A stretch of DNA of 64,000 nucleotides from PSRF01 sp051000815 (GCA_051000815.1 JBPCNX010000037.1:186001-250000); one strand, 5' to 3'; counted from the first letter of the stretch, positions 1 through 8,160 are shown. Notes: generated by a model not told the origin, from the sequence alone. Translations and numbers: made by a program.

Positions 1-120
1 CAGGTTGCAATGATCGCACAAAAGGTTATAGATGCCAAACATGCGCATTATAAACGGCGTCGGTCTGTAACCTCGCCGCACACGAGAACTTTGACACTTG
101 GGACATCTTTGCGAGATCAC
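1..120 (-). CDS. Zinc-ribbon protein, partial (3' end beyond the window)
   Basis: A reading frame of 40 codons runs off the left edge. It begins with GTG at 120-118, which overlaps the TGA stop of the upstream gene (119-117) in a 4-base GTGA, so translational coupling is likely. The visible peptide has two CxxC knuckles, CPKC at residues 6-9 and CDHC at 35-38, separated by an Arg/Pro/aromatic-rich linker (RRGYRPTPF). This is the layout of a small zinc ribbon. I recall short proteins of this shape as common in Acidobacteria, but no function is known to me. It is too short for a standard ORF cut-off, and the second half lies outside the window. Confidence 0.72.
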   Translation of the reverse strand, partial: MISQRCPKCQSSRVRRGYRPTPFIMRMFGIYNLLCDHCNL

Positions 121-1091
121 TGGATTACGTCTTCCTTTTCGGACCTTCCGGTGGGCGATCGATCCTCAGGGGTTGGCTGCGTCGACTTTAAGCGCGCCTG
201 AAGCAAGTCAATTTCGCGGCCGATCCGTTCGGCACCCGCAGTTCGCACCTCATCGTTGACGGTGTCGCGAGACAAGTAAAACAAGGCATCCTTATAGCGG
301 TTGATTGCCCGCCGATAATGACCTTTGAATGCTGCTCGCTCAGCAAGCTCCACCCAGTGGGCGACCTTTACCGAGGCGATGAATTCCCAGATCGCGATCT
401 TCGACGCATTCAATTCTGACTCTGCGGGAAAGGACTTCAGTGCTGAATCCAAACAGTCGAGCGCGTGATAAGCCGTTTCAATTTTATCGGACGTCCGGGC
501 GCGTCGTTGTGCCTCATGGGTAAGCGCCAGGGCCGACTCTCGTGCCCAGGTCAGCATATGATGTTTCTCCAATGCGCGGACGCGTTCTTGCCCCGACCTG
601 AAGATGCTGCGTTTCTCAGCGTTGAGACTGTTGGAACGTATGGCTGCCTCTGTGCTGGAAAGGAAACTTCGGCAGAGCTGAAAGACTTCGAGATGGGACT
701 CCGGTCGTGAAGCGGCATCAGCGTCCGCCGACTGTTTCTGGAGCGCGCGAAGATTGGCGGCATGAGCTCTCGAGGAGTAAGTCTTCTGCCCAGGGCTAAT
801 CTGATCAGCACCAACACGCGGGGAGTGTTCTGGCACACCATGCTCGAGCAGGTAACGAGTCCACGCCCGCCTCATCACGACCTCGCGTGCCGACAGGGCC
901 ACAAGCAGTACGACGCTGGCAGCTAGACCCGCAGAGATCCAAGGCGCTTCGTCGCCGCCAATAACCAGCATCCACCAGAGCGCGAAGAACAAGACCCCTG
1001 CTGCGGCTATGGCAGCGAACATGTATCCCATGCTTGAAGGGGTTCGAGACCGCGTCGCGCGTCGCCGGGCTGTATCTCCGAAACTACTCAT
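117..1091 (-). CDS. Membrane protein with two N-terminal TM helices, unknown function
   Basis: 324 residues. A basic N-terminus (about 20 residues) is followed by two hydrophobic helices at roughly 21-46 and 50-68. A long, charged, mostly helical region then follows to residue ~305, ending in a Pro/Ser/Glu-rich tail. The helical part contains repeated Ala-rich amphipathic segments reminiscent of TPR or coiled-coil folds (for example around 235-290), but I cannot assign a family. Topology suggests a protein anchored near its N-terminus with a large soluble C-terminal domain. Its stop codon overlaps the start of the zinc-ribbon gene downstream, so the two are probably one operon. No function is proposed. 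Confidence 0.8.
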   Translation of the reverse strand: MSSFGDTARRRATRSRTPSSMGYMFAAIAAAGVLFFALWWMLVIGGDEAPWISAGLAASVVLLVALSAREVVMRRAWTRYLLEHGVPEHSPRVGADQISPGQKTYSSRAHAANLRALQKQSADADAASRPESHLEVFQLCRSFLSSTEAAIRSNSLNAEKRSIFRSGQERVRALEKHHMLTWARESALALTHEAQRRARTSDKIETAYHALDCLDSALKSFPAESELNASKIAIWEFIASVKVAHWVELAERAAFKGHYRRAINRYKDALFYLSRDTVNDEVRTAGAERIGREIDLLQARLKSTQPTPEDRSPTGRSEKEDVIQ

Positions 1092-1365
1092 ACGGAGCCT
1101 TTTGTCTGGGTTGCTGCTTAATACGACAAGTCACTCTTGCGCCGGGTTTGAGTTTGAAGATCGGATCATGTCTCTCAAACTAACCTCGGCAACTATATGT
1201 CGACAAATAGTCAGCTTTTTGGGCTTGCTGTGTCAATGTATGATGCCAACGCGGTAGCGAGGTGGTTCAATACGCCAAGTTGTTAACCTGCACTCCAAAC
1301 CAGGAGTTTGTGTTTTTTGCACCGACGCGTAAGTCGATTAGATCCCAAATCAAAGGATGAACGAC

Positions 1366-2139
1366 ATGGAACGAGAGTTTGCGAACAAGGTTGTGCTTGT
1401 CACCGGGGCGACATCAGGTATCGGCAGAGCGGCTGCTTTAAGATTTGCGACCGCGGGAGCCGATCTCTCCATCGTCGGACGTAATCAGGAAGCGCTGTCC
1501 AAAGTGTCGGAGCAGCTCAAACCTTTCGGCGGTCGAACACACACGCTGCGGGCCGATCTGTCGCGGGAGGCCGATTTGGATCGCGTTGTCTCGCAAACGG
1601 TGGAAATGCTGGGCGGGATCGATGTGCTGGTGAATGCCGCGGGTCACATCTCTTCGGGAACAATCGAAGACACTACCCTGCCGGCCTGGGATGCCATGCT
1701 CAACATCAACTTGCGCGCTGTGTTTCTGCTGATGCAGAAGGCAACCCCAACTCTTACCGCCAGACGGGGCAATGTTGTGAACGTCTCCAGCGTCACAGGC
1801 CTGCGCGCTTTTCCCGGTGTGCTTGCCTATTGTGTGACAAAGGCCGGCCTGGACCAGCTGACGCGTTGCGCGGCGCTGGAGTTAGCCTCCAAGGGTGTGC
1901 GAGTTAACGCTGTCAATCCGGGAGTTGTCGTCACTGAAATTCACCGTCGCGGCGGTATGAGCGACGAACAGTACGCGGTCTTCCTGGAACACTCAAAGCA
2001 AACGCATCCGCTGGGTAGAGTGGGAGAAGCTGATGAAGTTGCCGAGCTGATTCTATTCCTTGCGTCTCCTCGCGCCTCCTGGATTACCGGCGCGACCTAT
2101 TCAATAGATGGCGGGCGAGCCCAGACTTGTGCCCGCTGA
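1366..2139 (+). CDS. SDR-family NAD(P)-dependent oxidoreductase
   Basis: Classical short-chain dehydrogenase/reductase of about 257 residues. The Rossmann cofactor motif TGATSGIG lies near the N-terminus, followed by an NAAG motif. The catalytic serine is in VSSVTG, and YCVTK gives the YxxxK pair. An N-terminal Arg after the second strand (VGRN) hints at NADP(H) preference. The C-terminus (ASWITGATYSIDGG) is typical of FabG-like enzymes. Two in-frame ATGs occur at 1357 and 1366. The AAAGG at about 1352-1356 abuts the first and is well spaced from the second, so 1366 is preferred. It stands alone, so the substrate cannot be inferred. Confidence 0.93.
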   Translation: MEREFANKVVLVTGATSGIGRAAALRFATAGADLSIVGRNQEALSKVSEQLKPFGGRTHTLRADLSREADLDRVVSQTVEMLGGIDVLVNAAGHISSGTIEDTTLPAWDAMLNINLRAVFLLMQKATPTLTARRGNVVNVSSVTGLRAFPGVLAYCVTKAGLDQLTRCAALELASKGVRVNAVNPGVVVTEIHRRGGMSDEQYAVFLEHSKQTHPLGRVGEADEVAELILFLASPRASWITGATYSIDGGRAQTCAR

Positions 2140-2171
2140 GGCATGGGCACCACTATCAAAGATCACTTTGG

Positions 2172-2200
2172 TTGACCTTTCCATCACAACTCTGAATATA
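2172..2200 (+). promoter_or_regulatory. Candidate sigma-70 type promoter for the PrsW gene
   Basis: TTGACC (2172-2177) is followed after 17 bases by AATATA (2195-2200), with TATACT overlapping immediately downstream as an alternative -10. It lies about 55 bases ahead of the PrsW-like ATG. This is a sequence match only. Confidence 0.35.
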
Positions 2201-2254
2201 TACTCTCGAAATGCTTAGCTGTTTGTGCAGCGCCGACTGATCTACAAGTAAATC

Positions 2255-3400
2255 ATGAACCCGCAAAACCCCTATGCGCCGGGAATGTTACCGATAAAAC
2301 CAGCGGGACACCGCAACGCCATTAAAATCGTGCTCTCCGTCGTCGCCGCTTTAATCGGGGTCCTCCTGGGATTGATCGTGCTGCTGCTAATAGGATTCGA
2401 AACCGGGCCTGTCGGGCTTCTGATTGGAATAGTCACGGCAACACTGCCCGTGCCGATCTATTTGGTGCTCGCGCTGTGGATTGATCGTTACGAGTCCGAA
2501 CCCTTCTGGATGTTGGCTACGGCCTTCTTCTGGGGCGCATTGGTCGCCGTGTTTATCGCGTATCTCTTTAACACAGCAAGCAGTGTGATGGTCACTCTGA
2601 TGACGGACAGCAGAGAAGCCGGTCAAACGTTCGGGGCAGTGATTTCCGCTCCGATTGTGGAAGAGAGTGCCAAGGCCTTGATTCTCTTCGTCTTCTTTTT
2701 TGCAAAGCGGGATGAGTTTGACGGGGTGGTGGATGGAATAGTCTACGCAGCGATGGCTGGGCTAGGCTTCGCGATGACGGAAAACATTCAATACTATGGC
2801 CGGGCCGCTTTGGAAGCGGAGCAGGGTCTAACGGGTGTCTTTATTCTGCGCGGCACGATCGCTCCATTCTCCCATCCACTCTTTACGAGTCTGACCGGAA
2901 TCGGGCTTGGACTTGCCCGCCAGTCAAGAAACACATTCGTCAAAATTATTACGCCTGTTATGGGTCTGCTGTCCGCAATCGCGCTGCACAGCATTTGGAA
3001 TGGTTCGATTGTTGTTTTTGGCGGCGCGGGATTTTTGATCGCTTACCTCCTGATCATGGTGCCCGCTTTTGTCATCATCCTGATAGTAATCTTTCTCGCG
3101 CTGCGTCGCGAAGGTCAGATTGTTCGCGACTTTCTCCTCCCGGATTTTCAGAGTGGAATGTTTACGCCGGATGAGTACCAGCGCTTCTGCACGATCAGAG
3201 GGCGGTTCGGATCGAACTTCAACGCATTCTCACGCGGTGGCTGGGAAAAATGGCGCGCCAGCAGACAACTGAATCAAACAGCCAGTGAGCTCGCCTTCCA
3301 TCGCAGCCGTGTCGCGCGCGGAATTTCCAGTGCCGATGCGCGAGAGCGCGAGGCTGCGTACCAGATGGCCTTGCAAGACCTCCTGAGGCGCCTGCGTTAG
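2255..3400 (+). CDS. PrsW-family intramembrane metalloprotease
   Basis: 381 residues with about eight hydrophobic segments between residues 25 and 285. The family's conserved features are present: an EESAK motif near residue 136, a GLGFAMTEN segment around 167-175, HPLFTSLTGIGLG around 207-219, and ALHSIWNG around 243-250, which supply the Glu/His residues expected of the PrsW zinc site. PrsW of Bacillus subtilis performs site-1 cleavage of an anti-sigma factor. The substrate here is unknown. The hydrophilic C-terminal ~95 residues, rich in Arg and Glu, form a cytoplasmic tail not needed for the fold. It is monocistronic, with a possible promoter just upstream. Confidence 0.9.
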   Translation: MNPQNPYAPGMLPIKPAGHRNAIKIVLSVVAALIGVLLGLIVLLLIGFETGPVGLLIGIVTATLPVPIYLVLALWIDRYESEPFWMLATAFFWGALVAVFIAYLFNTASSVMVTLMTDSREAGQTFGAVISAPIVEESAKALILFVFFFAKRDEFDGVVDGIVYAAMAGLGFAMTENIQYYGRAALEAEQGLTGVFILRGTIAPFSHPLFTSLTGIGLGLARQSRNTFVKIITPVMGLLSAIALHSIWNGSIVVFGGAGFLIAYLLIMVPAFVIILIVIFLALRREGQIVRDFLLPDFQSGMFTPDEYQRFCTIRGRFGSNFNAFSRGGWEKWRASRQLNQTASELAFHRSRVARGISSADAREREAAYQMALQDLLRRLR

Positions 3401-3522
3401 ATGACCTCACAGGTCGCGGCTCAGTTCTGGGACCGCGGGGTTTAAAAGTCTCGCGAGTTTGATTGTAGTTCGCTTATACTAGGCCCGACCGTGCGAAGAG
3501 GTCTTTTCGCCCCAACATACCA

Positions 3523-4299
3523 GTGAAAATTCAACTCTTACCCAGCACCTTCGACGGCGATGGCAAAGCGACTTTGGATCAACGCCTCACCTGCTACGTC
3601 ATTGATGAATGCGTCACGCTCGATGCGGGAAGTATTGCGATTGCTCTTACAACCGAACAGCGTGCAAAGGTCCAGGACATTATTGTTACGCACGTCCACA
3701 TGGATCACATCGCCAGCCTGCCGATTTTCATCGACGACCTCTATCCCACTCTAACGCAGCCGATGCGCATCCACGCCACGCCCGAGGTCATCGAGCGACT
3801 CGAAAGCGATGTCTTCAACTGGAATGTCTATCCGCGCTTCTCGGAATTGAAAAACGATTTTGGGCCGGTGATGGAATATGTTCCGATCATGGCAGGTCAC
3901 GAATTTAAGGTGGCGCATCTGACAGTTACCGCCATCCCGGTAAACCACATCGTTCCTACCGTAGGCGTGATAGTTTCAGATGGCAAAAGAACGGTGGCCT
4001 TCAGTTCCGACACGGCCGAAACCGATGAATTCTGGAAAACTGTGAACGGTCTGTCGAATTTAGACGCTATCCTGATCGAGGCTTCCTTTCCCAATTCCAT
4101 GGCCAAGCTGGCTGAAGTGTCTCGACATTTCACCCCGGCTTCGCTGGCCGAGGAACTCCGCAAACTCACACACAACGGCCTCGACATTCTCGCCGTTCAC
4201 CTCAAACCCGCTTACCGGGAACAGATCATCGAAGAACTTAAGGCGCTGAATATTCCTAAACTCGGCGTGATGGAACCAGGCAGAACTTACTGTTGGTAG
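3523..4299 (+). CDS. MBL-fold metallo-hydrolase (class II cAMP-phosphodiesterase-like)
   Basis: 258 residues starting with GTG. The metal-binding signature THVHMDHIASLP is at about residues 55-66. A later conserved His is in VNHIVP, an Asp in SSDTAETDEF, and a C-terminal His in AVHLKP, matching the metallo-beta-lactamase fold. The arrangement resembles class II 3',5'-cyclic nucleotide phosphodiesterases and related hydrolases. The substrate cannot be decided from sequence. The gene is convergent with the 100-residue membrane-anchored gene, only 9 bases away. Confidence 0.87.
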   Translation: MKIQLLPSTFDGDGKATLDQRLTCYVIDECVTLDAGSIAIALTTEQRAKVQDIIVTHVHMDHIASLPIFIDDLYPTLTQPMRIHATPEVIERLESDVFNWNVYPRFSELKNDFGPVMEYVPIMAGHEFKVAHLTVTAIPVNHIVPTVGVIVSDGKRTVAFSSDTAETDEFWKTVNGLSNLDAILIEASFPNSMAKLAEVSRHFTPASLAEELRKLTHNGLDILAVHLKPAYREQIIEELKALNIPKLGVMEPGRTYCW

Positions 4300-4308
4300 G
4301 ATCGAGCT

Positions 4309-4611
4309 TTAGCGAATCGCATTGAATTCTTTCTCAGCGTGCTCACCGGCCACCCCGTCAAGAAGCACGCGCCCGCTTGGTAATAGTTCCTTTACTCGAA
4401 AAGTGCGCGCTTCCCTGTCGCGACCGGGCATTAGTTCGGCGCGAAAGGTGACGATCATGCCCGGACGGGCCCAGACGTCGTGCAAATTGTTCGCGACCCT
4501 TTGAGGTTTTGCTTTCACATTGTTCCTTTTTCTCAAGAGCGCGCTGGCCGCGGTCACCGCCCCGGCGACAAATGCCAGACTCCCAAGCAAGTGCTTTGTT
4601 TCTTTTTTCAT
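4309..4611 (-). CDS. Small membrane-anchored protein, unknown function
   Basis: 100 residues: Lys-rich start, one hydrophobic helix (~9-26), a basic linker, then a compact C-terminal region with beta-rich character (PGMIVTFRAELMPG, REARTFRVKELL, SGRVLLDGV). The hydrophilic part could be a small beta-barrel domain, but I do not recognise a family. It follows the ferredoxin gene by 28 bases in the same direction, so co-transcription is likely. The start context is weak. Confidence 0.68.
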   Translation of the reverse strand: MKKETKHLLGSLAFVAGAVTAASALLRKRNNVKAKPQRVANNLHDVWARPGMIVTFRAELMPGRDREARTFRVKELLPSGRVLLDGVAGEHAEKEFNAIR

Positions 4612-4639
4612 CGCGGACCTACGCGCGGTACTCTCGAGT

Positions 4640-4918
4640 TTATTCGCACAATGGATCGAGCCGTGCCGTGATCGTAGGCAAACCGCTCAGCGCCCGGTCA
4701 GCATTGATTTGCGTATACTGGGCCCATTCCGCAGGTACTTTGTCTTCAGCAAAAACAGCTTCAACCGGACATTCAGGAACGCAGGCATCACAATCGATGC
4801 AGGTCTCCGGATGAATCACGAGCATGTCGTCATCAAGATGAAAAGCTTCAACAGGACAAACCAGCGCGCAATCGGTGTAACGGCAATTGACGCATGGTTC
4901 GGCAACGACGTATGTCAT
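4640..4918 (-). CDS. fdxA: 7Fe-8S type ferredoxin
   Basis: 92 residues, the length of seven-iron ferredoxins. The first cluster motif has Cys9, Cys17 and Cys21 (CRYTDCALVCP) plus an extra Cys12. The second has Cys40, Cys43, Cys46 and Cys50 (CIDCDACVPECP). By analogy with Azotobacter FdI, Cys9/17/50 would hold a 3Fe-4S cluster and Cys21/40/43/46 a 4Fe-4S cluster. The acidic composition and C-terminal extension (AEWAQYTQINADRA) also match FdxA. It is a soluble electron carrier. No obvious redox partner lies next to it. Confidence 0.92.
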   Translation of the reverse strand: MTYVVAEPCVNCRYTDCALVCPVEAFHLDDDMLVIHPETCIDCDACVPECPVEAVFAEDKVPAEWAQYTQINADRALSGLPTITARLDPLCE

Positions 4919-5021
4919 TCAGCTTGGCCTCCAGGATGGCACAGCCTGTGTGCCTGATGGGTTCAACTCCACGACTATATTAAGCACGAACTGGATGGTT
5001 TTGAAAGATGGCAGGAGAGTA

Positions 5022-5157
5022 AACAGTAGTCTGTAGACAGTAGGCAGTCAGGAGTGGGTCCGGAAGGATAGTCGGTTCGGTAGTCGGGAGTCAGTAGTTA
5101 GGGTCGGTCACCTGTACTTCTATTCTACAGTCTACTGACTACCGTCTACTGTCTTCT
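5022..5157. repeat. Inverted 'word' repeat (CAGTAGACAGTAGGCAGT type)
   Basis: The left arm (about 5022-5053) is made of degenerate tandem copies of a CAGTAG/TAGACAG word. The right arm (about 5124-5157) reads as its reverse complement. The spacer contains further TAGTCGG-type words. The right arm overlaps the 3' end of the DinB-like gene and encodes its last seven residues and stop codon. Confidence 0.8.
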
Positions 5158-5680
5158 GCGGAGTTCCGTCGGAAAAATCGTAGAACTTCATGTCCTTCTG
5201 CGCGAGCAGCTTCGTTAGCAAAATTATCTGCCCGGTGTGCATGGAAAAGTGTTCGGTGACATGGAAGATGGCCTCGAGAGCAGTCGTTGTGGTTCCCTGA
5301 ATTTGATAACTACGCAGAAGCCTTTCCTGATCGAAATCGGCAAGTACGCCGTCCACCTCGTTCATCGTCTGTCGCAGGAGGGTAAGTAGTTCGGCGCGCG
5401 GTATCGTTTCGCGTTGATCAAACTCCTGCTGGCGCAGGCGCTCATCGCTCGCACCACCGAGACCGCTGACGATCCATTGGCGCGCGTTGCCGCAAAGGTG
5501 CAGCAGCAGATTGCCGATGCTGTTTGACTCTGAGTTTGCCCGCCACCAGATTTGCTCGTCGCTCAATTGCTCCAGGCAGCGTTCAAGCTTTGGCAGATAT
5601 TCTTTTGACAGGAAGGTGCGTGCCTGCTCCACAAAGGCATGGGATACTGAGTCCGCATTGGACTGATGAGTAGGTTGCAT
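5132..5680 (-). CDS. DinB / DUF1572-like four-helix protein
   Basis: 182 residues from the preferred Met (5680). The family layout is clear: an early helix ending SNSIGNLLLHLCGNARQW with one His, and a late HVTEHFSMHTGQI segment with three His. The spaced histidines are the metal ligands typical of the DinB/YfiT superfamily. Members include thiol-dependent S-transferases, for example bacillithiol-linked ones, but most have unknown function. An upstream ATG at 5719 would overlap the preceding gene by 20 bases. The shorter start fits the usual N-terminus better. The last residues (QKTVDGSQ) are encoded by an intergenic repeat arm. Confidence 0.85.
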   Translation of the reverse strand: MQPTHQSNADSVSHAFVEQARTFLSKEYLPKLERCLEQLSDEQIWWRANSESNSIGNLLLHLCGNARQWIVSGLGGASDERLRQQEFDQRETIPRAELLTLLRQTMNEVDGVLADFDQERLLRSYQIQGTTTTALEAIFHVTEHFSMHTGQIILLTKLLAQKDMKFYDFSDGTPQKTVDGSQ

Positions 5681-5699
5681 GAAGCAGCTATCGAAACTA

Positions 5700-5891
5700 T
5701 CAGGACTCCGCAGGGTCATCCAGTTCCGGGCGTCGTTTGTGTTTTGCTTTGCGACCGGCTGGATTGGCTTTCTCTTCGGGTTTGGCGTGGCTCATCGGGT
5801 GACCGGGCGGAGCAACCGGCTTCCTGATTCCGGCAAATATCGGCCGCTCCAGCTTCGCCTGTTTCTTCTTCCTGGATCTTCGCGCTGGCAT
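5700..5891 (-). CDS. Small very basic protein, unknown function
   Basis: 63 residues, rich in Lys, Arg and Pro, with no hydrophobic segment. The ATG lies one base after the stop of the gene upstream (5893), and the stop lies 20 bases before the DinB start. This tight spacing is the main reason to believe it. The composition could suit nucleic-acid binding, but that is speculation. Confidence 0.42.
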   Translation of the reverse strand: MPARRSRKKKQAKLERPIFAGIRKPVAPPGHPMSHAKPEEKANPAGRKAKHKRRPELDDPAES

Positions 5892-5892
5892 T

Positions 5893-6078
5893 TCAGCTGC
5901 TCCCGTCTGCGGGAAGAGTTCGTACTTTGTTAGCTTTTGCTGATGCTATCGCCGCTGCGAGGTGAGTGTCAATCACACTTGCATCGAACTCCCAGAACCG
6001 TCTTGCTTCCTCATCCGAGTTTTGCGCAAAGTCTCTTCGGGGCAGAGAAATGGGCAATCGGGAATCGACAATTGGCAA
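5893..6078 (-). CDS. Short ORF, possible small protein of unknown function
   Basis: 61 residues from a TTG that lies inside a CAATCGG-type word repeat, so the first ~12 residues (MPIVDSRLPIS) are doubtful. The remainder (NSDEEARRFWEFDASVID) is acidic and protein-like. It faintly recalls the N-terminus of CopG/BrnA-type antitoxins, without enough similarity to call one. It sits tightly between two same-strand ORFs. Confidence 0.35.
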   Translation of the reverse strand: MPIVDSRLPISLPRRDFAQNSDEEARRFWEFDASVIDTHLAAAIASAKANKVRTLPADGSS

Positions 6079-6086
6079 ATAGCAAG
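6045..6086. repeat. Single-arm 'word' repeat (CAATCGGGAATCG type)
   Basis: Degenerate tandem copies of a GGCAATCG/CAATTGGCAA word with no obvious inverted partner nearby. The same word class appears at 58809-58932 and 61789-61880. Confidence 0.6.
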
Positions 6087-6104
6087 GGCTGATAGGCGGG
6101 CTTT

Positions 6105-6323
6105 TTAGATTTCGCTCGGTCGCGGAGTTTTGGAGATCAACTTGAGAGCGTTCGCAGTCTCTGCACGACGCTTGTGCTGCACTTCATTAACCCAATTCGT
6201 TACGGTCTTCACCATCTCGCGCGCAGCTTCCGCCGCGGAATTTACCGGGGTTGCCGGTTTACTTGGGCGCTTGGCCTCACCCTTTTTGATAACTTTAACA
6301 GTTTTCTTCTCTGACATTGTCAT
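6105..6323 (-). CDS. Small basic protein, unknown function
   Basis: 72 residues with a Lys-rich N-terminus (KKTVKVIKKGEAKRP) and an amphipathic helix (AAEAAREMVKTVTNWVNEV). A GAGGAAAG sequence about 9 bases upstream of the ATG is a credible ribosome-binding site. A second Met two codons later is possible. It heads a run of closely spaced minus-strand genes ending with the DinB-like protein. Confidence 0.6.
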   Translation of the reverse strand: MTMSEKKTVKVIKKGEAKRPSKPATPVNSAAEAAREMVKTVTNWVNEVQHKRRAETANALKLISKTPRPSEI

Positions 6324-6576
6324 TTACCTGTTTCTTTCCTCTTTACCTTAAAAACGCTTTTTCGCTCCCAGAGTTCCCTGATTTCTTGTCTGACAAGTTT
6401 CTGTAGTGTAAGAACGGTACCACTAAACTCTCTTGCAAAGTGAAGGCCGCAAAGCCGAGGAACTAGTCCCAAAGTCGTGATTAGTTACGAGATTTAGTCG
6501 GATTACGGTTCTTTCGGTTCAGGCTTCTGAGGAAATATGCTGCTATTAGGATGCGCTTTTACCGAAATTGGTTTCC

Positions 6577-7251
6577 TTAAGACTCAATTTCGCGGCGTTT
6601 GTGTTTCATATCAAGCTGCCAGATCTTCTTCTGTGTGTGGTAAACGAGCAGGCAAAGACCGACTATTGCACCTGCATTTACATATTTGAGCCCGCTGATC
6701 ATATAGCGCGTGCCGAAAAGAATCAGAAGAGTGTTGATGACGATTAGGGCCAGCCGAAATTCAGTCGGACCGAATTTCAAGTAACTGATTTTGAGGCGAT
6801 CGGTGGCCGCAAACGCGAGGAACGTACTCATGTCGTAGGCGCCAAAAATCGTCAGCATCAGGAGCAGTTGCAGACGTGACTCTTCCGGAAGGATAAACGC
6901 ATAACCAATGATCACGGAGCTCAGGAAAAAGTAGTCGAGCAGGTGATCCATGTAGTAACCCCACCGCGCCAACCCGGTGTTCCGATACTTGCCAATCTTT
7001 CCATCGTAATAATCTGTTACATACTGGAGGAAGATCATTACTGAAACGAACCACAACCAGCGGATGTTTGTCGCTGCTAAATAACTGAAGCCCAGAATCA
7101 GGAGCGACCACACCAGCGTGAGCATCGTGAGATGATGCGTCTCAAGCCATTCCGGAATCCGTGGCAGCACTACCGTCGCCAAACGGCGCTCCAGTGGAGA
7201 CAGGAATGATGTGTTGGTTTTGAAGGCTCCTGCGAATTCTTGATTTTGCAC
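6577..7251 (-). CDS. CDP-alcohol phosphatidyltransferase-family membrane protein
   Basis: 224 residues with about six TM helices. The family signature is present between residues 79 and 105: D-YY-DG, then GKYR, then G and MDHLLD. This is a variant of the DxxDG...R...GxxxDxxxD motif that binds CDP-alcohol and divalent metal. The spacing between DG and the Arg, and MDH instead of FDS, resembles the choline/ethanolamine phosphotransferase branch more than PgsA. The reaction would transfer a phosphoalcohol from CDP to an acceptor alcohol in phospholipid synthesis. The exact substrate is not deducible. It is monocistronic. Confidence 0.83.
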   Translation of the reverse strand: MQNQEFAGAFKTNTSFLSPLERRLATVVLPRIPEWLETHHLTMLTLVWSLLILGFSYLAATNIRWLWFVSVMIFLQYVTDYYDGKIGKYRNTGLARWGYYMDHLLDYFFLSSVIIGYAFILPEESRLQLLLMLTIFGAYDMSTFLAFAATDRLKISYLKFGPTEFRLALIVINTLLILFGTRYMISGLKYVNAGAIVGLCLLVYHTQKKIWQLDMKHKRREIES

Positions 7252-7508
7252 GTGATTTCGCCCCGACCAAAAAACTTGTACCTAAACGCTTCCGTGCAAA
7301 ACTCGGTCCGGAAGATTGTCGAGAACCAAGAGGAAGGGGTTACGAGATTCTCCCGGAATCAATAGGACTTTGCGTACTACGCCCGCCGGGCGACCGGGCA
7401 AGGTGAACCGGCGCGTCTTTCAGGTGTCGGCTTTTTGCGGCTGCTCTCGCCCGGTGAGGCGATGCCGGTTGACGGGGTGTCCACAACTTCGAAGCCAGTA
7501 TCTCTCGA

Positions 7509-7775
7509 TCAGATAAAGACGACCGACTGAGAGGTGGGAATCTCAAATCGGCGACGACAACGGTTGCAGGCAAGCATGTCGTCAATGCGCACCATGTAGT
7601 CCCTGGATTTCTGAAAACGAGCACGGTCCTGCTCATTGGCGCCGCGCGGCGGAGCACTTTTCCTCGTGCGTGTTAACCACCTCACCTGGTACTCGCCGCG
7701 TTCACGACAATGGGGACAACTAAACGTCGCCTTTTTTAGTTCCTGTTTCTCATTAAAAAAATCTTGTTCATTCAT
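7509..7775 (-). CDS. Zinc-ribbon-like small protein, unknown function
   Basis: 88 residues with CPHC at ~20-23 and CNRC at ~70-73, separated by a basic linker. This is a zinc-ribbon spacing. It follows the DUF971 gene by 36 bases on the same strand and may be co-transcribed with it and ytxJ. No enzymatic motif is visible. Confidence 0.72.
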   Translation of the reverse strand: MNEQDFFNEKQELKKATFSCPHCRERGEYQVRWLTRTRKSAPPRGANEQDRARFQKSRDYMVRIDDMLACNRCRRRFEIPTSQSVVFI

Positions 7776-7811
7776 ACGCTTAGCTCTTGGCTCCTGGCAC
7801 TGACCTCTGCC

Positions 7812-8144
7812 CTAATCACCGTTCCCCAATTCCCGCAAATAGCGAAAACTGTAGATGCCTGTCTCATGCCCGTCGCTCCAGCGGAAGTTGATTGCATACC
7901 GTCCGACGAGGTTAAGATCATTGATGGTGAGTTCCTCTGCGACTGATTCAGGCAGCAGGACGCGTTGCCCAGTCCACTCATTAACACATTGAGCACAGGG
8001 GCACGCGCGTCTAAGTCCGGCTGCGTTGAAGAGACTGACATGCCCATCTCCCCAGGTGATGCGCAAACCGGAATCGCCTTCCTGCTTGATTTCGCGAGGT
8101 TCAATCGCCGGTCCTCGTCTCTCATTCACATCCATGATTGCCAC
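7812..8144 (-). CDS. DUF971 domain protein
   Basis: About 110 residues from a GTG at 8144. An AGGA seven bases upstream supports that start over a longer reading frame that would overlap ytxJ, and an ATG lies three codons further in. The DUF971 (gamma-butyrobetaine hydroxylase N-terminal-like) pattern is clear: LRITWGDGHVSLF, then RRACPCAQCVNEWTG with a CxCxxC cysteine cluster, then GRYAINFRWSDGHETGIYSF and LREL. The cysteines may bind zinc or an Fe-S cluster. DUF971 proteins often sit near Fe-S assembly or Mrp/ApbC genes. Here the neighbours are a bacilliredoxin-like protein and a zinc ribbon, so a thiol or metal-related role is possible. Confidence 0.88.
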   Translation of the reverse strand: MAIMDVNERRGPAIEPREIKQEGDSGLRITWGDGHVSLFNAAGLRRACPCAQCVNEWTGQRVLLPESVAEELTINDLNLVGRYAINFRWSDGHETGIYSFRYLRELGNGD

Positions 8145-8160
8145 GAATAATCCTGCCCCC

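Noticed and set aside
10..201. 63-codon plus-strand ORF at the window start
   Set aside because: Antisense to the coupled zinc-ribbon gene and the end of the membrane protein, which have better evidence.
6410..6510. String resembling part of a c-di-GMP (GEMM) riboswitch on the plus strand (GCAAAGTGAAGGCCGCAAAG)
   Set aside because: The 3' half and tetraloop-receptor pattern do not align well, and no plus-strand gene follows; the next gene is antisense. A covariance-model search would decide.
7340..7657. ORFs in the gap between the CDP-alcohol transferase and the zinc-ribbon gene
   Set aside because: No domain, composition typical of chance frames, and partly overlapping the zinc-ribbon gene.
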